Below are positions 8,539 to 16,981 of a stretch of 64,000 bases of DNA, in pieces. Origin of the DNA: an uncultured Paludibacter sp. GTDB lineage: Bacteria; Bacteroidota; Bacteroidia; Bacteroidales; Paludibacteraceae. Every line of letters starts with the position of its first letter. The first letter of the stretch is position 1. A model generated the notes under the pieces. That model saw only the letters and a list, made by a program, of their open reading frames with translations, did not search any database and was not told the DNA's origin. The position numbers and the translations under genes are program-made. The stretch is taken from assembly GCA_937897985.1 (NCBI GenBank), contig CALCBD010000040.1:1-64000 (forward strand). Direction: 5' to 3'.

Positions 8539-9833
8539 TCTGGAACGAGAAAATTGAATGTATGAGCCGTGAGGATTTACGGAAAATACAAAGCGAAAAC
8601 CTGAAAGAGCTTGTTAAAAGAGTATATAACAATGTTCCTTTCTACAAAAAAAGAATGGACGAACATGGCGTAAAACCATCTGACATTCAATCGATTGACG
8701 ACATAGTAAAATTACCTTTCACTTACAAAACCGACCTTCGCGATAATTACCCGTTCGGCCTGTTTGCAACTCCAATGAAAGAAATTGTACGTGTTCATGC
8801 TTCGAGCGGAACCACAGGAAAACCCACCACAGTAGGTTATACCAAAAATGACATTGATAACTGGAAGGAAGTTCTTTCACGTTGTTTGTCGATGGCCGGT
8901 ATTTCAGCCGATGATGTCATGCAGGTTTCGTATGGCTATGGATTATTCACCGGAGGACTGGGTGTGCATTACGGTGCTGAAAATATCGGATGTACGGTGG
9001 TGCCAATTTCCGGTGGAAATACCCGCCGGCAATTACAACTGATGTCCGATTTCGGGGCAACTGTCATAGCCTGTACACCTTCGTACGCTTTGCATTTGGC
9101 CGATGCACTCAGCGAATTCGGTTATTCGCTGAATGACATGAAACTCAGAACCGGGGTTTTCGGTGCAGAGCCATGGACTGAGAACATGCGAATTGAACTT
9201 GAAAAAAAATGGGGCATTAAAGCATTTGACATTTACGGACTCAGCGAAATAATGGGACCCGGCGTGGCCAACGACTGTGAATTCCATGCCGGACTTCATA
9301 TACACGAAGATCATTTTTATCCTGAAATAGTACATCCCAAAGACAAAACTCCCCTCCCCGACGGTGAAGAAGGCGAACTTGTATTTACAACTTTAACCAA
9401 AGAAGGAATCCCTTTATTGCGCTACAATACACGTGATTTATCGACATTAAACCGTGAAAAATGTGAATGTGGCCGAACTCTGGTAAGAATGAAAAAAATC
9501 ACCGGACGCAGCGATGATATGCTGATTATCAGAGGTGTAAATCTATTCCCATCACAAATTGAACATGTATTGCTTGAACTTTCGGAAACAAGTGCGCACT
9601 ACATGTTGTATGTCGACCGCGAAAATAACCTCGATACACTCGAGCTGCAGGTAGAAATGGACGAGTCGAAAATGGTGGAGACCATCAGGGATTTACAGCT
9701 GTTAAGCCGCAGAATAGAACATGCACTCAACAGTGCCATCGGTCTAAGTGTGAAAGTAACGCTCGTTGAGCCAAAAACCATTGCACGCAGCGAAGGTAAA
9801 GCTGTAAGGGTAATCGATAAACGCCCCAAATAA
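8535..9833 (+). CDS. Phenylacetate--CoA ligase family protein
   Basis: A 432-residue adenylate-forming enzyme of the PaaK type, which activates aryl acids to CoA thioesters using ATP. The AMP-binding loop SSGTTGKPT is at residues 90-98, and YGLSEIMGPG is the adenylate-site motif near residue 235. The C-terminal domain has the family's ITGRSDDMLIIRGVNLFPSQ. Length (about 430) is typical. It overlaps the ACT gene and is followed 38 bases later by an aminotransferase. The trio suggests oxidative or reversible conversion between aromatic amino acids and aryl-CoA, but the oxidoreductase IorAB expected for that route is not in this window. Confidence 0.88.
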   Translation: MIWNEKIECMSREDLRKIQSENLKELVKRVYNNVPFYKKRMDEHGVKPSDIQSIDDIVKLPFTYKTDLRDNYPFGLFATPMKEIVRVHASSGTTGKPTTVGYTKNDIDNWKEVLSRCLSMAGISADDVMQVSYGYGLFTGGLGVHYGAENIGCTVVPISGGNTRRQLQLMSDFGATVIACTPSYALHLADALSEFGYSLNDMKLRTGVFGAEPWTENMRIELEKKWGIKAFDIYGLSEIMGPGVANDCEFHAGLHIHEDHFYPEIVHPKDKTPLPDGEEGELVFTTLTKEGIPLLRYNTRDLSTLNREKCECGRTLVRMKKITGRSDDMLIIRGVNLFPSQIEHVLLELSETSAHYMLYVDRENNLDTLELQVEMDESKMVETIRDLQLLSRRIEHALNSAIGLSVKVTLVEPKTIARSEGKAVRVIDKRPK

Positions 9834-9871
9834 TTATTCCCGGAATATATTGCTAAAAGAAATTTGAACTA

Positions 9872-11170
9872 ATGATAATTGAAAAAAAAATTGTAGATGA
9901 TTTGTTTGATCAATTTGGCCAACCCGACATCACCCGCTTGTCTATTCGCGAGGTTGGTAAACTGGTATCTCAAATTGAACAAAAAAGCGGCACAGAGTTC
10001 ATTCACATGGAGATGGGCGTTCCGGGAATGCCGGCCAACAGCATAGGTGTAGCTGCTGAAAAAGAGGCACTCGACCTCGGACTGGCTAATTCCTATCCGA
10101 ATATTGAAGGTATTCCTTCGGCCAAATACGAGATAGCCCGCTTTGCCGGACTTTTTATGAATCTCAACATTACAGCTCTTAATTGTGTTCCTACTTCGGG
10201 CGGAATGCAGGGGAGTTTTGCCGCACTGCTGGCTGCCGGACGTACCGATCCTCAAAAACCATTCACCCTTTTTATCGATCCGGGCTTTCCGGTGAATAAA
10301 TCGCAGCTTCATTTGCTGGGCCTGCCATACAAATCATTTGACATTCTGAATTTCAGAGAAGAAAAACTCCGCGACAAAATAGAGTATTATCTCTCACAGG
10401 GCGACATTTGCACCATCACTTATTCTTCGCCCAACAATCCTTCATGGATTAGTTTAAGTGAGAATGAATTACGTATCATTGGTGAGTTAGCCACCAAATA
10501 CGATGTGATTGTAATCGAAGATCTGGCTTATTTCGGAATGGATTTCCGCCATGATTACGGCCAACCGGGTATACCACCCTATCAGCCAACGGTAGCACAT
10601 TACACCGAGAATTATATTCTTTTGCTTTCTGCTTCGAAAATATTCAGCTATGCCGGTCAGCGTATTGGCATGATGATAATTTCCGAAAAACTCAGGACAC
10701 GGCATTATCCTCATCTGAAAAATTTCTTCAGCAGCGATTCACTCGGGCATTTTATCCCTTACGGAGTGCTCTATGCAACTACTGCCGGCACTTCGCACAC
10801 AGCTCAGTTTGCTCTTGCCGAAATGCTGAAAGCTGCCAACGATGGTAAAATTGACTTCATCAGCGACCTGCAGCCCTATGGAGAAAAAGCTAAACTGATG
10901 AAACAAATTTTTCTGAAATATGGGTTTTATATCGTTTATACCGACAATGCCGGCGAACTGGCTGATGGATTTTACTTTACAATTGCCTATCCGGGCATGA
11001 CCGGCGAACAACTTATGAAAGAATTTCTTTATTACGGTATCAGCGCAATCTCGCTTTCCATTACCGGAAGCGAAAATAAAGACGGACTTCGTGCCTGTGT
11101 TTCCTTTGTCAGGTTCGACCAGATTCCTGAACTCGAAATTCGGCTGCAACAGTTCAAAAAGGAAAGATAA
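9872..11170 (+). CDS. PLP-dependent aminotransferase, class I/II
   Basis: A 432-residue fold-type I aminotransferase. The PLP Schiff-base lysine is Lys256 in SASKIFSYAGQRIG. The upstream YSSPNNPSW and IVIEDLAYFGMD hold the expected Asn and Asp contacts to PLP. Substrate is not evident from sequence. As third gene after the ACT and phenylacetate-CoA ligase genes, it plausibly transaminates aromatic or branched-chain amino acids. A strong terminator follows at 11198. The N-terminus is longer than in minimal aspartate aminotransferases, in line with larger Bacteroidota homologues. Confidence 0.85.
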   Translation: MIIEKKIVDDLFDQFGQPDITRLSIREVGKLVSQIEQKSGTEFIHMEMGVPGMPANSIGVAAEKEALDLGLANSYPNIEGIPSAKYEIARFAGLFMNLNITALNCVPTSGGMQGSFAALLAAGRTDPQKPFTLFIDPGFPVNKSQLHLLGLPYKSFDILNFREEKLRDKIEYYLSQGDICTITYSSPNNPSWISLSENELRIIGELATKYDVIVIEDLAYFGMDFRHDYGQPGIPPYQPTVAHYTENYILLLSASKIFSYAGQRIGMMIISEKLRTRHYPHLKNFFSSDSLGHFIPYGVLYATTAGTSHTAQFALAEMLKAANDGKIDFISDLQPYGEKAKLMKQIFLKYGFYIVYTDNAGELADGFYFTIAYPGMTGEQLMKEFLYYGISAISLSITGSENKDGLRACVSFVRFDQIPELEIRLQQFKKER

Positions 11171-11197
11171 ATACAGAAAAATAAAAATTTAACTCAG

Positions 11198-11236
11198 GGT
11201 GCATCGAAGTCAGGCTTTCGATGCACCTTCTTTTTT
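11198..11236 (+). terminator. Rho-independent terminator after the aminotransferase
   Basis: Arms 11198-11209 and 11215-11227 form a 12-base-pair stem with one bulged base and a 5-base loop, followed by a T-rich run (11228-11236). The T-run leads straight into the next promoter box. Confidence 0.8.
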
Positions 11237-11237
11237 G

Positions 11238-11245
11238 TATTTTTG
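11238..11245 (+). promoter_or_regulatory. -7 box for the gene at 11281
   Basis: TATTTTTG matches TAnnTTTG, 36 bases before the ATG at 11281. A -33 element is not clear because that region is the terminator stem. Confidence 0.35.
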
Positions 11246-11280
11246 TAAAAAAAAATCTGCACAATATCAATAAAAATAAA

Positions 11281-11838
11281 ATGTCGAAAATTACTTTGGA
11301 AATTACCGGCGTTGCTGCCGAACTTGCTTTAGGCAACTATATGCCGACCGACCCGACCATCATGAATAACTGGGAAGAATTCTACCATTACCATGACCTG
11401 ATTCATGTTTCACAATTACTTTCGGACTATATCGACGAATTAACCATTTGTGTTGACCAACATACGATTTTTAAAGGCAAAATTCCGGCACAGGCGTTTA
11501 GGCCACAAAAAAGTTTTTGCCCGGTGATGGTCGACAGAGCCCTGTACCTCAGGACTGAATGCGCCGAAAAAGCAACTTATACAGCTGAATTTGAGGCGGA
11601 AAATTTTGATATGAATCTGCTGCTTTTCGAAACTCAGGACTACGACCTGCTTTTTAAAGTTGGTGGTCCGTTTGTTCAACGGGTACTTTACAACCGGAAA
11701 GCTATTCAGATTGAATGGAAAAATGCCCAATCTATAGCGAATATCTGCGTCCTCTGTCGTTTCGAAAACGGATACTTAGTACCTGTTTACGACGCCATCA
11801 ACAAAAAAGAAGCACATTCATCCGGCACATTGAATTAA
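11281..11838 (+). CDS. Conserved-looking hypothetical protein
   Basis: A 185-residue protein that I do not recognise. The ATG at 11281 is chosen because it follows a -7 box at a proper distance; the open frame extends 20 codons upstream into the terminator but would be leaderless nonsense there. The sequence has no signal peptide, membrane segment or cysteine pair motif. It is acidic and aromatic-rich (NNWEEFYHYHDLIH), with alternating hydrophobic patterns suggesting beta strands. It is a single-gene unit between a terminator and the TonB receptor. Codon use resembles its neighbours. Confidence 0.65.
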   Translation: MSKITLEITGVAAELALGNYMPTDPTIMNNWEEFYHYHDLIHVSQLLSDYIDELTICVDQHTIFKGKIPAQAFRPQKSFCPVMVDRALYLRTECAEKATYTAEFEAENFDMNLLLFETQDYDLLFKVGGPFVQRVLYNRKAIQIEWKNAQSIANICVLCRFENGYLVPVYDAINKKEAHSSGTLN

Positions 11839-12033
11839 GAAAGCCGAAATGGCAATCTTTTTTTTTAAACAAATAAAAAATTATACTTTTATATATCAGC
11901 CACTTAATTTATACTGAAACAATTTTCTTCAAAAATTATAAAAAAAATAATTGTATTATTAGAACATATTTGTACTAATTGTGTTATAAAAAATACAAAT
12001 ACAATCTAAATTAAAAATATAATCAAAATAACA

Positions 12034-14415
12034 ATGAAGAAAAGAATTTTTTTAATAGTGAGCTTGTTGATGCCCCTTTTAATATTTGCACAAACAGGGA
12101 CAATAAAGGGAAAAGTATTCAATTCAAGAACCAATGAACCCATAGAATTTGCGAATATCCTGATTCAGGGAACCACCATTGGTTCAACATCTGATTTGGA
12201 CGGCAAATATATTTTTACAGGAATTAAACCCGGATTTTATCGTCTTGTGGTAAGTTTTGTGGGGTTTGAAACTTCAATTTCGTCCGAAATTCAGGTGCAG
12301 GGAAATCAGACAGTCTTTCTCGACATTCCGGTTCAGGAATCGTCTGTACAGATCAAAGAGGTAGTGGTACGCCAGAACTTAAACCTGAAAAGGATTGAAA
12401 GTCCGGTTTCGGTTTTATCCATTGGAGTTCAGGAAATTGAAAAAAGTGCAGGCGCCAATCGTGATGTTTCGAAAGTAGTACAGGCACTTCCGGGCGTTGG
12501 GGCTACCGACCCTAATCGTAACGACCTGGTGGTAAGAGGTGGCGGACCGGCCGAAAATGTTTTCTATCTGGATGGCATTGAGATACCGGTTATCAATCAC
12601 TTTGCAACACAGGGTGCATCGGGCGGAGCAGTAGGTGTAATCAATCCCGACTTTGTACGTGAAATTAATTTTTACACCGGAGCTTTCCCTGCCAACCGTA
12701 CCAATGCGCTTAGTTCGGTAATGGAAATCAAACAAAAAGATGGCAGCAAGGACCGCGTTCACACAAAACTATCGGTAGGAGCTTCGGATGCCGCTCTGAC
12801 CATCGACGGACCTTTAAGCCCGAAATCAACTTTTATTGTTTCGGCCCGTCAGTCATATCTTCAGTTTTTATTCAAAGCCATTGGTTTGCCCTTTTTGCCA
12901 ACCTATAATGACTTTCAGTTGAAATATAAATACGAAATTGACAAGAAAAATGAAATTACATTTATCGGTATCGGAGCCATCGATGATCTGACACTCAACA
13001 CCGGTTTGCAAACTACCGGTACTGAGGCACAAAAATATGTTCTTAATTATTTACCCGTTTACAAACAATGGAACTACACAGTCGGAGCACTTTACAAACA
13101 CTTTGGCGATGGGTTTATCGACAACTGGGTATTGAGCCGTAATATGCTACGAAACAATAATTTCAAGTTCAGGAACAACGACGAAACACTGTCGAAAATT
13201 CAGGATTACCTTTCGGACGAAGCCGAAAACAAGTTGCGCTTCGAACGCGATTATCCATATATGCCGGTAAAACTTAAAGTAGGTGCCGGACTTCGATATT
13301 CACATTATACCAACGATACGTACCGGAACATTTTTACGGGTAACAGCATCAGTACCCTGACTTACAATACAAAGTTAAATCTGTTCGGTTATCAGGCTTT
13401 TGCACAGGCGTCGGATGAATATTTTGACAATACACTAAAATTATCGTTAGGCATTAATGTGGTGGCCAATAACTTCAACAACAATATGAAAAACCCGCTC
13501 AATCAGTTATCACCGCGTTTTTCACTTTCATATGCAGCCACCGACAAGATTGACATCAATGCCAATGTCGGCCGTTATGCACAGCAACCGGCATACACAA
13601 CACTGGGTTTCAAAAACTCCGCCAATGAATACGTCAACCGTAATGAAAATCTTAAATATATCATTTCCAATCAGGCGATTGTAGGTTTTGAATATCGTCC
13701 GCAAAACAAAATGAGACTCAACATCGAGGGCTTTTACAAACAATATGAAAATTATCCGCTATCGGTAGCCGATGGTTTAAGTATTGCCAGCAAAGGTGGA
13801 GATTTTGGCCAGATCGGCGATGAAGAAATCATTTCGACCGGAAAAGGCAGGGCATACGGGGTCGAGATCCTTTTCAAAATTATGGAATGGAAGAATCTTA
13901 ATCTTACCTCAACCTATACACTTTTCAAAAGTGAATTCACCGACAAAAACGGTATATACAGGCCATCATCGTGGGATACCCGCCAATTATTTAACCTGAT
14001 AGGAAGCTATAAATTCTCAAAAAGTCTGAATTTAGCAGCCCGTTGGCGTTATGTGGGAGGCGCTCCTTATTCACCTATTGACATGAACACTTCAAAACTT
14101 GTGTCTGCCTGGGATATTACCAATCAACCTTATATCGATTATTCAAGATTCAATTCGTTGCGTTTACCCGATTCACACCAGTTAGACATAAGGATTGACA
14201 AGGAATTCTATTTCAAAAAGTGGGTTTTGAATCTGTATACCGACATTCAGAATGTGTACAATTTCAAATCGCAAAGTGCACCTATCTACACCAACCTGGA
14301 TACCGAAGGCAATAAATCCTACGAAGATGCATCAAAAACCACGTATAATTTAAGAACCTTTGAAAGCTTCGGTGGTAATATTTTACCCACAATTGGACTG
14401 ATTGTGAAGATTTAG
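12034..14415 (+). CDS. TonB-dependent receptor with carboxypeptidase-regulatory-like N-domain
   Basis: A 793-residue outer-membrane receptor. A signal peptide (residues 1-19, MKKRIFLIVSLLMPLLIFA) is followed by a CarboxypepD_reg-like beta domain (about 22-105: GTIKGKVFN, SDLDGKYIF), then the plug (about 118-230, with DLVVRGGGPAENVFYLDGIE) and a beta-barrel ending in aromatic-rich strands. It lacks a SusD partner, so it is more likely a metal, cofactor or small-ligand receptor than a glycan SusC. The DUF2271 gene 77 bases downstream in the same direction suggests a shared function, possibly flavin- or metal-related. No consensus promoter was found in the AT-rich upstream gap. Confidence 0.9.
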   Translation: MKKRIFLIVSLLMPLLIFAQTGTIKGKVFNSRTNEPIEFANILIQGTTIGSTSDLDGKYIFTGIKPGFYRLVVSFVGFETSISSEIQVQGNQTVFLDIPVQESSVQIKEVVVRQNLNLKRIESPVSVLSIGVQEIEKSAGANRDVSKVVQALPGVGATDPNRNDLVVRGGGPAENVFYLDGIEIPVINHFATQGASGGAVGVINPDFVREINFYTGAFPANRTNALSSVMEIKQKDGSKDRVHTKLSVGASDAALTIDGPLSPKSTFIVSARQSYLQFLFKAIGLPFLPTYNDFQLKYKYEIDKKNEITFIGIGAIDDLTLNTGLQTTGTEAQKYVLNYLPVYKQWNYTVGALYKHFGDGFIDNWVLSRNMLRNNNFKFRNNDETLSKIQDYLSDEAENKLRFERDYPYMPVKLKVGAGLRYSHYTNDTYRNIFTGNSISTLTYNTKLNLFGYQAFAQASDEYFDNTLKLSLGINVVANNFNNNMKNPLNQLSPRFSLSYAATDKIDINANVGRYAQQPAYTTLGFKNSANEYVNRNENLKYIISNQAIVGFEYRPQNKMRLNIEGFYKQYENYPLSVADGLSIASKGGDFGQIGDEEIISTGKGRAYGVEILFKIMEWKNLNLTSTYTLFKSEFTDKNGIYRPSSWDTRQLFNLIGSYKFSKSLNLAARWRYVGGAPYSPIDMNTSKLVSAWDITNQPYIDYSRFNSLRLPDSHQLDIRIDKEFYFKKWVLNLYTDIQNVYNFKSQSAPIYTNLDTEGNKSYEDASKTTYNLRTFESFGGNILPTIGLIVKI

Positions 14416-14492
14416 TTTTTAATTCATAATTTATAATTCATAATATAACAGCCGATAATTGGCACAATCACAAATTAGCACATAATTAAAAT

Positions 14493-15224
14493 ATGAGAAC
14501 AAAAATATTAGTTGCGTTGCTGATACTTTTTACAGCAGCAATCGAAGCAAAAAAAACAAAACCGGAAGTATTTTCTGAGCTAAATTATGGTCAGCAAAAT
14601 ACAGGTACACTTATCAGTATCAGGTTCGAAAAAGGGAAAGAGCACAATCATCCGCTTTTTGCCATCTGGCTTGCCGACGAAAACGGCAAATATATACAAA
14701 CGCTTTATGTTTCCAAAAGTATAGGCAAAGGTTATTTTGAACATGGCAAAAATTCAACTGGAAAATGGATGCCCGGCGAAATTCAGCGACCGGCAGCTCT
14801 GCCTTACTGGGGACATCAGAGAGGAATCGTCAATGAGTACGGCAACTACCTGCCATCTCCGAAACAACCGGTAATAGATGCCTACACCGGCGCTACTCCG
14901 CAAAGTTCGTTTGTTATGAATGTAAAAACTGAGAAAAAACTCAACGGAAAGTACAAAATCATGCTGGAACTTAACCAGTCGTGGGACTGGAACGATTACT
15001 GGTACAACGATAAATTTCCGGGCGACAGTGAATACAAAACCTCAAGCCAGCCGGCTTTGGTTTATGCCACCACCATCAACACCGAAAGCAATGAAAAGGA
15101 ATATATGATGGTACCGGTGGGACACAGTCATTATTCAGGAAAAGATGGCAGTCTGACTACAAATCTGAGCACAATGACCACCGCTCTGAATATTGCCGGG
15201 AGAATTACCGTTACTGTAAATTAG
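14493..15224 (+). CDS. DUF2271-like periplasmic protein
   Basis: A 243-residue protein with an N-terminal signal peptide (residues 1-19, cleaving near AIEA-KK). The body resembles DUF2271: an early strand pair HPLFAIWLADENGKYIQTLY, a central DAYTGATP motif near residue 130, and a late beta region YKIMLELNQSWDW. DUF2271 proteins are periplasmic and often accompany TonB receptors or flavin-modifying genes; their function is not established. It lies 77 bases after the TonB-dependent receptor and probably shares its mRNA. The family call rests on motif resemblance only. Confidence 0.6.
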   Translation: MRTKILVALLILFTAAIEAKKTKPEVFSELNYGQQNTGTLISIRFEKGKEHNHPLFAIWLADENGKYIQTLYVSKSIGKGYFEHGKNSTGKWMPGEIQRPAALPYWGHQRGIVNEYGNYLPSPKQPVIDAYTGATPQSSFVMNVKTEKKLNGKYKIMLELNQSWDWNDYWYNDKFPGDSEYKTSSQPALVYATTINTESNEKEYMMVPVGHSHYSGKDGSLTTNLSTMTTALNIAGRITVTVN

Positions 15225-15460
15225 CAGGAAAATTCCGGCAAATAAGGGCTATGTGGCAGACAATCCGGCGTTCTCAGGCAAATTTATTTAACTTTTTGAT
15301 ATTGTGAATTTTAACTTAATCTGATTACAATTTTTTAATAAATTTTCTGTGAAATAAAAACAAATCCGGTTTTTAAATGTTATATTCGCAGGCTCACGGT
15401 GTTGAACGGCTTTGTTAAAATCCGAAACACATAAATTTTAATAACATAAAAAATGGAATC

Positions 15461-16900
15461 ATGAAACTAAAAAAAACTCTGCTCATTATTTCAATTGTCT
15501 GCGCACAATTGGCGTTTGCACAGACTGCCGACAACAAATTTGCAATAGGCATTAACGGAATCAGCACCAAATACGTTGGTGACCTTGGTGGCAATGCAAT
15601 CACCGATTTTACTTATTCTCAATACATTTTGGGATATTTCGGGGGTGGTTTATCACTGAACATGTATGTAAATCCATCTTTTGATTTGGGATTAAATGGT
15701 AATTATGGTTTATACGGAGCCTATCACAGTAATACCAAAAAATTCATCTCTACTAAATTTGAATCTTCAGTGTTTGGTCATTACAAACTGAACAATGGCT
15801 ACATTATGAGCAAGGATTCAAAATGGTCTCCGTTTTTATCACTTGGTTTGGGATTTGCCACTTACGGACAGGTTCAGGACTATCCAAACTGGGCCGACTA
15901 CAGTGGTGCAGATCTGATTGTTCCTCTCGGACTTGGTATTAAATACCAGATTACCGACAAATTTGCTGTTCAGTATCAGTACAATTACAACATCACTACA
16001 GCCGACAAACGCGACAAAGTGGTAACCGGCGGAAACGATGCTTTTGGCGAACATTTGCTTGGAGTGGTATTCAGCCTGGGTAAAAGCAAAGATACAGATA
16101 AAGACGGTGTAGCCGACAAATCGGATCTTTGCCCGAATACACCTGTCAATGTAAAAGTGGATGAAAAAGGCTGTCCGATCGACACTGATAAAGATGGAGT
16201 ACCCGATTATCTCGATAAATGTCCGAATTCGACTCCATGCGAAAAAGTGGATGCCAATGGTTGTTCGCTCGACTCTGACAAAGATGGTGTTGCAGATATT
16301 GACGACAGATGCCCGAATACACCGGCCAGTGTTAAAGTTGATTCAAGAGGATGTCCGATTGACAGTGATAACGATGGTGTAGCCGATTACATGGACAAAT
16401 GTCCTGAAACTCCATCATGTGTACGCGTCGACGCTAAAGGTTGTCCGATTGATACTGATGGCGACGGAATTGCCGATTATCTTGACCAATGCCCCGATGT
16501 TAAAGGAACAGTTGAAAACAAAGGCTGCCCCGGAGTAAGTGAAGAAGCTCAGAAAGTATTCAATCAGGCTTTACAGGGAATTCAGTTTAAAACCAACAGC
16601 CATGAAATCAAACCAATCTCGAATCCCGTTTTAAACAATGTGGTTGACGTTTTGAAAAAGAATTCGCAGTACACAAGAATTGATATCAACGGTCATACCG
16701 ACAGTACAGGACCCGAAGATTACAACATGAAACTTTCGCAAAAACGAGCCGAAGAAGTGAAAAAATACCTTGTATCAAAAGGTGTTGAAGCATCAAGATT
16801 AACCCCTAAAGGATTTGGTGAATCACAACCGGTAGCTGACAATTCGACTCCCGAAGGACGTTACAAAAACCGTCGCGTAGATTTCAAAGTAAACTTCTGA
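15461..16900 (+). CDS. OmpA family protein with thrombospondin type 3 repeats
   Basis: A 479-residue outer-membrane protein. A signal peptide (1-20, ending AFAQ) is followed by a beta-barrel-like N-domain to about residue 205. Next come five or so calcium-binding TSP3 repeats (about 208-350) of the form DTDKDGVADKSDLCPNTP. The C-terminal OmpA domain (about 363-479) has the peptidoglycan-binding motif NGHTDSTGPEDYNMKLSQKR. Such proteins tie the outer membrane to peptidoglycan and are abundant in Bacteroidota. It is a single-gene unit ending at a bidirectional hairpin at 16926. The 236-base upstream gap has TATATTCG at 15381, a poor -7 match. Confidence 0.92.
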   Translation: MKLKKTLLIISIVCAQLAFAQTADNKFAIGINGISTKYVGDLGGNAITDFTYSQYILGYFGGGLSLNMYVNPSFDLGLNGNYGLYGAYHSNTKKFISTKFESSVFGHYKLNNGYIMSKDSKWSPFLSLGLGFATYGQVQDYPNWADYSGADLIVPLGLGIKYQITDKFAVQYQYNYNITTADKRDKVVTGGNDAFGEHLLGVVFSLGKSKDTDKDGVADKSDLCPNTPVNVKVDEKGCPIDTDKDGVPDYLDKCPNSTPCEKVDANGCSLDSDKDGVADIDDRCPNTPASVKVDSRGCPIDSDNDGVADYMDKCPETPSCVRVDAKGCPIDTDGDGIADYLDQCPDVKGTVENKGCPGVSEEAQKVFNQALQGIQFKTNSHEIKPISNPVLNNVVDVLKKNSQYTRIDINGHTDSTGPEDYNMKLSQKRAEEVKKYLVSKGVEASRLTPKGFGESQPVADNSTPEGRYKNRRVDFKVNF

Positions 16901-16925
16901 TTAACTCAGATTAAATTCATACAGA

Positions 16926-16965
16926 AAAATGGCTGCCCCCGTAAAAGGAGCAGCCATTTTGATTT
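16926..16965. terminator. Bidirectional terminator between convergent genes
   Basis: AAAATGGCTGC (16926-16936) and GCAGCCATTTT (16950-16960) form a perfect 11-base-pair stem with a 13-base loop. It separates the OmpA gene (plus) from the M56 gene (minus). A/T-rich ends on both sides allow use in both directions. Confidence 0.75.
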
Positions 16966-16981
16966 CAAAACGTCAGAGAAT

